DNA from: JASLEW01 sp035544875 | GTDB taxonomy: Bacteria; Acidobacteriota; Thermoanaerobaculia; Multivoradales; UBA5704 | Assembly (NCBI GenBank): GCA_035544875.1 | Contig: DASZZP010000015.1 | Span: 1 to 64,000, forward strand | Length of the DNA: 64,000 bases | Direction of reading: 5' to 3' | Shown: in pieces, positions 60,204-64,000 of the stretch | Layout of the letters: every line of letters starts with the position of its first letter | Numbering within the stretch: position 1 is the stretch's first letter | Made by a program: the position numbers and the translations under genes | Notes under the pieces: generated by a model | Database searches by the model: none | Told to the model about the DNA's origin: nothing | What the model saw: only the letters and a program-made list of their open reading frames with translations

Positions 60204-60497
60204 TTAATTGCGGCCCTTCCAGTAGTAGGGCCGACGCCTCTGGTGCATGACCGCGAAGATCTTGATCGCGCCGAATTCGGCTCCGTAGATCAAACTGTAC
60301 GGGAACCGTGGCAGGGCCTTACGCCGCAGACTACCGCGGACGACAGGCGAAGACTCCGGGTTGGCCCGGATCTGCTCTATGGCGTGGCTGACAGCCGCGA
60401 GGAACGAATGGCCAAGACCGGTGCTGCGTGCTTCATAGAACTTTGCGGCGTCCAAGAGCTCGGACTCCGCTAGAGGGTGGAAGAAGTAGCCCGTCAC
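60204..60497 (-). CDS. ParE/RelE-type toxin
   Basis: 97 aa from a GTG at 60497. Fold: FFHPLAESELLDAAKFYEARSTGLGHSFLAAV and LPRFPYSLIYGAEFGAIKIFAVMHQRRRPYYW are the RelE/ParE superfamily. The GTG overlaps the antitoxin stop by 4 nt (GTGA), so the longer upstream frame is not used. Should inhibit gyrase or the ribosome until bound by the upstream antitoxin. Confidence 0.88.
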   Translation of the reverse strand: MTGYFFHPLAESELLDAAKFYEARSTGLGHSFLAAVSHAIEQIRANPESSPVVRGSLRRKALPRFPYSLIYGAEFGAIKIFAVMHQRRRPYYWKGRN

Positions 60498-60724
60498 GAG
60501 ATCTCGGCGGCTGCCCGCCGGAGAACCTCCTCGCCCGGCAGCGCCTCTACTTGCCCCCTTTGAATCTCCTGCTGCCGGCGCTCCGCTTCGGCAAGCCAAA
60601 GCCTCTCGTTCTCCGTTTCCGACATTCCTTCGAGGCTTCGCAGGAGTTTCGCGGCGAGCGCTGCACGGTCATCGAGCTTCAATTCCAGAGCTTCTTCTTC
60701 GACATCTTCGAGCTTGCGGGGCAT
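60494..60724 (-). CDS. antitoxin, 'addiction module component' family
   Basis: 76 aa. LEDVEEEALELKLDDRAALAAKLLRSL, WLAEAERRQQEIQRGQVEALPGEEVLR: the TIGR02574-like addiction-module antitoxin pattern. A TATAAT box (minus strand, 60750-60745) and AGGAG just before ATG provide promoter and ribosome site. Translationally coupled to the toxin by GTGA. Confidence 0.85.
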   Translation of the reverse strand: MPRKLEDVEEEALELKLDDRAALAAKLLRSLEGMSETENERLWLAEAERRQQEIQRGQVEALPGEEVLRRAAAEIS

Positions 60725-60744
60725 TTGGCTTCTCCTAGGAAGCG

Positions 60745-60750
60745 ATTATA
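60745..60750 (-). promoter_or_regulatory. -10 box for the ParE/RelE-type TA operon
   Basis: Perfect TATAAT on the minus strand, about 20 nt upstream of the antitoxin ATG, with a weak TTCGTG 17 nt further upstream as -35. Confidence 0.5.
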
Positions 60751-60969
60751 CCGCGGCAGGAGGGCACCACGAAGGCGCGAGAAAGCAAGCAGGAGTGGGA
60801 TCGAGACCTGCTCGTCTCTGTCGTCTCCTTCTTCCGCTGTAGCGCTCCCGAGAGCGCGAAGGCGGCGAGCCGCGGCGCCGCACCCACTCTTGAAAAGCTC
60901 TAGGCGGAGGCTATGCCGCGGGGGCCTGCCGGTCAAGAGCGCGGAAAGGAGCGGAGCAATTGGACCGGT

Positions 60970-62073
60970 CTAGGGCGCTGTGGGAGCCACCAGCGAGTGC
61001 CAGAGGTGCAGCGCCGCGTAGGCCCGCCATGGACGCCAGGCTGCCGCCGCGGCGGCGATGTCGCGCGCCTCGGGTGGGCGGCGGGCGCGGCCGCTGGCGG
61101 ACCGCTGCCACAGGGCGCCCAGCGCCTTGACGATCCCCAGGTCGGAGGCGGGAAAGGCGTCGCGGTCGCCGAGCGCCCGCATGCGGATGTAGGAAGCGGT
61201 CCAGGGGCCGACGCCCGGGAGCGCCAGCAGCGCGGCCTGCGCCTCTTCCGGCGGCGCGGCGCGCAGCCGCTCCCAGTCGATGGTGCCGGCGAGCACGGCG
61301 GCGGCGAGCCCGGCGAGGGCCGTCGACTTGGCGCGGGTGAGACCGATCGTGGCGAGCTGCTTCGGCCCGGCCGCGGCCACCGTCTCAGCAAGAGGAAAGG
61401 CGTGGCGGCCGCCAGCAACCGGCCCGCCGAGCAGCCGCACGAGGCGGTCAACCATGGTCCGTGCCGCCGCGACGCTGACCTGCTGGCCGAGGATCGCGCG
61501 CACCGCACCCTCGAACGGCTCGGGCACCTGCGGCAGGCGCAAACCGGGAGCACGCGCGACGAGCGGCCGCAGCAGCGGGTCGCGCCGCGCCAGCTCCAGG
61601 AAGGGGCCGAGGTCGGTGTCGAGATCGAACATCCGCGACACCAGCCGGACGACGGTAGGCGCCCTGTCGGCTGGCGCCGCCGACAGGTCGGCACGCACGT
61701 CGAGCCAGCGCGGCCGCCCGCCCGGCGGCCCAGCGCGCACCTGGAGAACGGCCAGGCCGGCGCCCACCCGCACCACGCGCGCGAGCTCTCCGGTCGAGGC
61801 CGAGACCGCTTCGAGCGCCGGCACAGCGCGAGCGGCGAGGAACCCGATCACCCAGCCGAAGTCGTAGTCGGCCGGCAGCCGGAGCCGCAGCTCGACCGCA
61901 ACCGTTCCGGGCTCCGGCACGCTCTGCGGTCCACGTTCGGCGCCTCGCGCTCCGGCGCCACGCCTGGCACGGGCCCCTCCGGGCAACAAATCCAGCGACC
62001 TCCCCTCGCTCGGCGCCGGCCGCTTGCCGCGGGAGCGCAACAGCTCGGCGCCGGGGCGGCGCGGCTCAGGCAT
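60970..62073 (-). CDS. alkA: AlkA-type DNA-3-methyladenine glycosylase II
   Basis: 367 aa. N-terminal AlkA_N-like beta domain (LPADYDFGWVIGFLAARAVPAL ... VRVGAGLAVLQVRAG), then the HhH-GPD domain: FEGAVRAILGQQVSVAAARTM, LPGVGPWTASYIRMRALGDRDAFPASDLGI with the catalytic Asp. Removes alkylated bases. ATG 62073 overlaps the ada stop by 8 nt, so ada-alkA are cotranscribed as in the adaptive response. The first about 60 residues are disordered and Arg/Gly-rich. A coding hairpin lies at 61663-61687. Confidence 0.9.
   Translation of the reverse strand: MPEPRRPGAELLRSRGKRPAPSEGRSLDLLPGGARARRGAGARGAERGPQSVPEPGTVAVELRLRLPADYDFGWVIGFLAARAVPALEAVSASTGELARVVRVGAGLAVLQVRAGPPGGRPRWLDVRADLSAAPADRAPTVVRLVSRMFDLDTDLGPFLELARRDPLLRPLVARAPGLRLPQVPEPFEGAVRAILGQQVSVAAARTMVDRLVRLLGGPVAGGRHAFPLAETVAAAGPKQLATIGLTRAKSTALAGLAAAVLAGTIDWERLRAAPPEEAQAALLALPGVGPWTASYIRMRALGDRDAFPASDLGIVKALGALWQRSASGRARRPPEARDIAAAAAAWRPWRAYAALHLWHSLVAPTAP
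61663..61687. repeat. palindrome inside alkA
   Basis: CCTGTCGGC and GCCGACAGG (61663-61671, 61679-61687) form a perfect 9-bp inverted repeat with a 7-nt loop, followed by TCGGC. Resembles the hairpin part of the dispersed repeat, but with no flanking subunits. It codes for part of the AlkA N-domain (SAAPADRAP). Confidence 0.35.
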
Positions 62074-63190
62074 CGGCGCGCGCGGGGTCCGGGCTCTCGC
62101 GTTCCGCGGCGAGCAGCTGGCGCTTGCGCTCGACCCCCCAGCGATAGCCGCCCAGGCCGCCGTCCGCACGCACCACGCGGTGGCAGGGGATCACCACCGC
62201 CACGCGGTTGGCGGCACAGGCGCGGGCCACGGCCCGCGCCGCGGTGGGCGCGCCGATCGCCGACGCAACCTCGCCGTAGCTGCGGGTGCTGCCGCGGGGG
62301 ATCTCGGTCAGGGCTTTCCAGACCCGCCACTCGAAGGCGGTGCCGCGCACGTCGAGCGGCAGCCGCAGCGGGTCGGGCGCGCCGCCGAGCGAGTCGACGA
62401 TCGCCTGCACCCAATCGCCGCCCTCGTCCTGGCGCTCGAGGAACGCCCGCGGGTACTCCGTCCACAGCCCCTGGGCGAGCTCGCGGTCGGAATCGCCGAG
62501 CCGGACGGCGCAGACGCCGCGCTCGGTGAAACCGACCAGCAGGCGCCCGAGGGGTGAGGCCACGATGGTGTACTGGATGCGCATGCCGAGGCCGCCGCGC
62601 TTGAAGGTCCCCGGGGTCATGCCGAGCCGCGCATCGGACTGTTCGTAGAGGCGGCTGCCCGCCCCGTATCCCGCTTCATAGGTTGCCGTAGTCACGTCGT
62701 CTCCCTTCTTCAGCCGAGCCTTGAGGCGCTCGACCCGTAGTGCCTGGACGTACTCCTTGGGTGTCAACCCGGTCTCACGCTTGAACGTCCGTTGCAAGTG
62801 AGTGGGGCTCATCCCGACCAGGCGGCCGAGATGCACCAGGGTGACCGTCTCGTCGAGATGGCCTTCCAGATAGGCCAGCGCCCGGGCGACGCTCTGCTCG
62901 GCCCGCGGCGCCTCCTGGCTCTGCGGCCGGCAGCGCTTGCAGGGGCGAAAGCCGGCTTGCTCGGCGGCCTCGGGGGTGGCGTAGAGGGCCACCCGCTCCC
63001 GGTGCGGATGCCGCCCCGGGCAGGAGGGCCGGCAGTAGACGCGGGTCGAGGCAACGGCGAAGACGAAGCTGCCGTCGCTCCCCCGGTCGCGCGCCAGCAC
63101 CGCCTCCCAGGCGTGGTCGGGAATGGGCATCCCCGATGCGAGCGCGCCCGGGCTACTCCCCGCTGCCGCCGCTGTCCCTGTCTTGTTCAT
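62066..63190 (-). CDS. ada: Ada: methylated-DNA methyltransferase and AraC-type regulator
   Basis: 374 aa. N-terminal Zn/alkylphosphotriester domain with Cys53, Cys57, Cys84 and Cys87 (VYCRPSC ... CKRC), AraC HTH (VTLVHLGRLVGMSPTHLQRTFKRETGLTPKEYVQALRVERLK) and C-terminal O6-alkylguanine transferase with PCHRVV (active Cys336). Repairs methyl groups and, once methylated, activates the ada operon. ATG 63190 gives the canonical N-terminus; GGAGGTG before it. Confidence 0.93.
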   Translation of the reverse strand: MNKTGTAAAAGSSPGALASGMPIPDHAWEAVLARDRGSDGSFVFAVASTRVYCRPSCPGRHPHRERVALYATPEAAEQAGFRPCKRCRPQSQEAPRAEQSVARALAYLEGHLDETVTLVHLGRLVGMSPTHLQRTFKRETGLTPKEYVQALRVERLKARLKKGDDVTTATYEAGYGAGSRLYEQSDARLGMTPGTFKRGGLGMRIQYTIVASPLGRLLVGFTERGVCAVRLGDSDRELAQGLWTEYPRAFLERQDEGGDWVQAIVDSLGGAPDPLRLPLDVRGTAFEWRVWKALTEIPRGSTRSYGEVASAIGAPTAARAVARACAANRVAVVIPCHRVVRADGGLGGYRWGVERKRQLLAAERESPDPARADA

Positions 63191-63421
63191 CGTCGCACCT
63201 CCGCCGCTCTTGCCGAGCTGTGGGCACTCTAGCCGCTGTGCCGCGGCGGCCGCTATCCGCTTCTTGCGCATCCAGTAGGCGGCCGGCCGGTTGGCCCCGC
63301 GCCCGATCGATACAATGTGGGCCTGGGGCGGATCAGGTGCTTCCCCCCATCACCTCATCATGAGCCCGCGCACGCGAAATCGGCGCCCCCCCGCAAGCCC
63401 GGAACCTGGCCGGCGGCCACG

Positions 63422-63937
63422 ATGAGATCCGCGGGCGCGCTGCGTCTCGCGCTGGTCGCCGGGGTCGTGCTCTCGTGCGTCAGCTGCGACCAGGTGACCA
63501 AGTCGATCGCCAGGGCGTCGCTCGCCGCTTCGCCGCCCATCTCGCTGCTCAGCGGTTTCGTGCACTTGGAGCTGGCGCACAACCGGGGCGCCTTCCTGAG
63601 CCTCGGCGAGGGGCTGCCGGACGGCCTGCGCTACCTCCTGTTCGTGGTGCTGGTCTCGGCCGCCCTGGTCCTGACCCTGGTCTTCGCCCTGCGCCTCCAG
63701 GTCAACGGCTCGCTGCCGCTCGTCGCCCTCTCGCTGCTCGCCGGCGGCGGCCTGGGCAACCTGATCGACCGCCTGGCCCACGGCGGCGCGGTGGTCGATT
63801 TCATCAGCGTCGGCTTCGGCCCCCTCCGCTCCGGCGTCTTCAACCTCGCCGACGCCGCTATCACCAGCGGTGTCCTGCTCCTGCTGGTCACGGCACGCAA
63901 CTCGCCGCTCTTCCCCAAGCCGGAAGACCAGATCTGA
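63422..63937 (+). CDS. lspA: lipoprotein signal peptidase II
   Basis: 171 aa. Four membrane segments; conserved LspA blocks: CDQVTKSIAR, LELAHNRGAFLSLG, GGLGNLIDRLAHGGAVVDFI (first catalytic Asp) and VFNLADAAITSG (second catalytic Asp). Cleaves signal peptides of diacylglyceryl prolipoproteins in the inner membrane. ATG 63422 gives the standard length. No strong ribosome site. Confidence 0.92.
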   Translation: MRSAGALRLALVAGVVLSCVSCDQVTKSIARASLAASPPISLLSGFVHLELAHNRGAFLSLGEGLPDGLRYLLFVVLVSAALVLTLVFALRLQVNGSLPLVALSLLAGGGLGNLIDRLAHGGAVVDFISVGFGPLRSGVFNLADAAITSGVLLLLVTARNSPLFPKPEDQI

Positions 63938-64000
63938 GCGAAGCTCCCCGCGGCCAGGATGTCGCTCAGGCGGGCGGGGCGGCTGGCGGCGCTTCGGCGG

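Noticed and set aside
63959..64000. Possible start of a further plus-strand gene (MSLRRAGRL...) at the window end
   Set aside because: Only 14 codons are visible and there is no clear ribosome site; cannot be supported.

Overview
The window is GC-rich bacterial chromosome that looks like Acidobacteriota, perhaps a Thermoanaerobaculia-like lineage. The best evidence is four very large double-unit FtsX/MacB-type permeases of the 'acidobacterial duplicated orphan permease' (ADOP) type. One of them carries the extra N-terminal domain of that family. Compact operons, many exported proteins, an outer-membrane FadL-type protein, lspA and several toxin-antitoxin loci fit this. I see no rRNA, tRNA, CRISPR array or transposase. 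The phylum is an inference from gene content.

Layout. 1-6.2 kb: a small HTH regulator, a TonB-C-domain secreted protein, a maleylpyruvate-isomerase-like protein and an M16 peptidase pair (one active, one degenerate). 6.4-13.0 kb (minus strand): a secreted copper/redox operon made of a Tat multicopper oxidase, a SCO-like protein without copper ligands, an unknown secreted protein interrupted by a frameshift, and a SCO1-cytochrome c-periplasmic-binding fusion that ends early at an in-frame TAA. 13.3-15.3 kb: two PIN-type toxin-antitoxin pairs flanking a DUF421 membrane protein. 15.4-23.0 kb: three ADOP permeases. 23.2-27.3 kb: three NarL-type response regulators and a GAF-PAS NarX-like histidine kinase. 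27.6-31.3 kb: a MASE1-HD-GYP protein, a 5'-truncated YceI remnant and an unknown protein with two Cys clusters.

31.4-40.4 kb: an exported truncated hemoglobin, DUF3052, a radical SAM/SPASM-like protein, an AbiEii-like nucleotidyltransferase pair, an ACMSD-like amidohydrolase, a DegT-fold protein whose PLP lysine is Gln, a zinc alcohol dehydrogenase and a secreted NlpC/P60 hydrolase. 40.5-46.2 kb: a DUF4440 protein, a DUF4185-like protein, two unknown exported proteins, a YfcE-like phosphodiesterase and FadL. 46.2-58.4 kb: an aconitase-family enzyme, a Nudix-metallo-beta-lactamase fusion, a coiled-coil exported protein, an S9 peptidase, an ABC permease/ATPase pair and a fourth ADOP. 58.4-64 kb: an SGNH hydrolase, a Uma2 protein, a ParE/RelE-type TA pair, the ada-alkA alkylation-repair operon and lspA.

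The most unusual items are the 6.4-13 kb redox operon with its two reading-frame interruptions, the Lys-to-Gln DegT protein, a hairpin-bearing dispersed repeat (one copy inside the signal region of the S9 peptidase), and a recurrent TANNNT-N6-ATG start architecture suggesting leaderless mRNAs.
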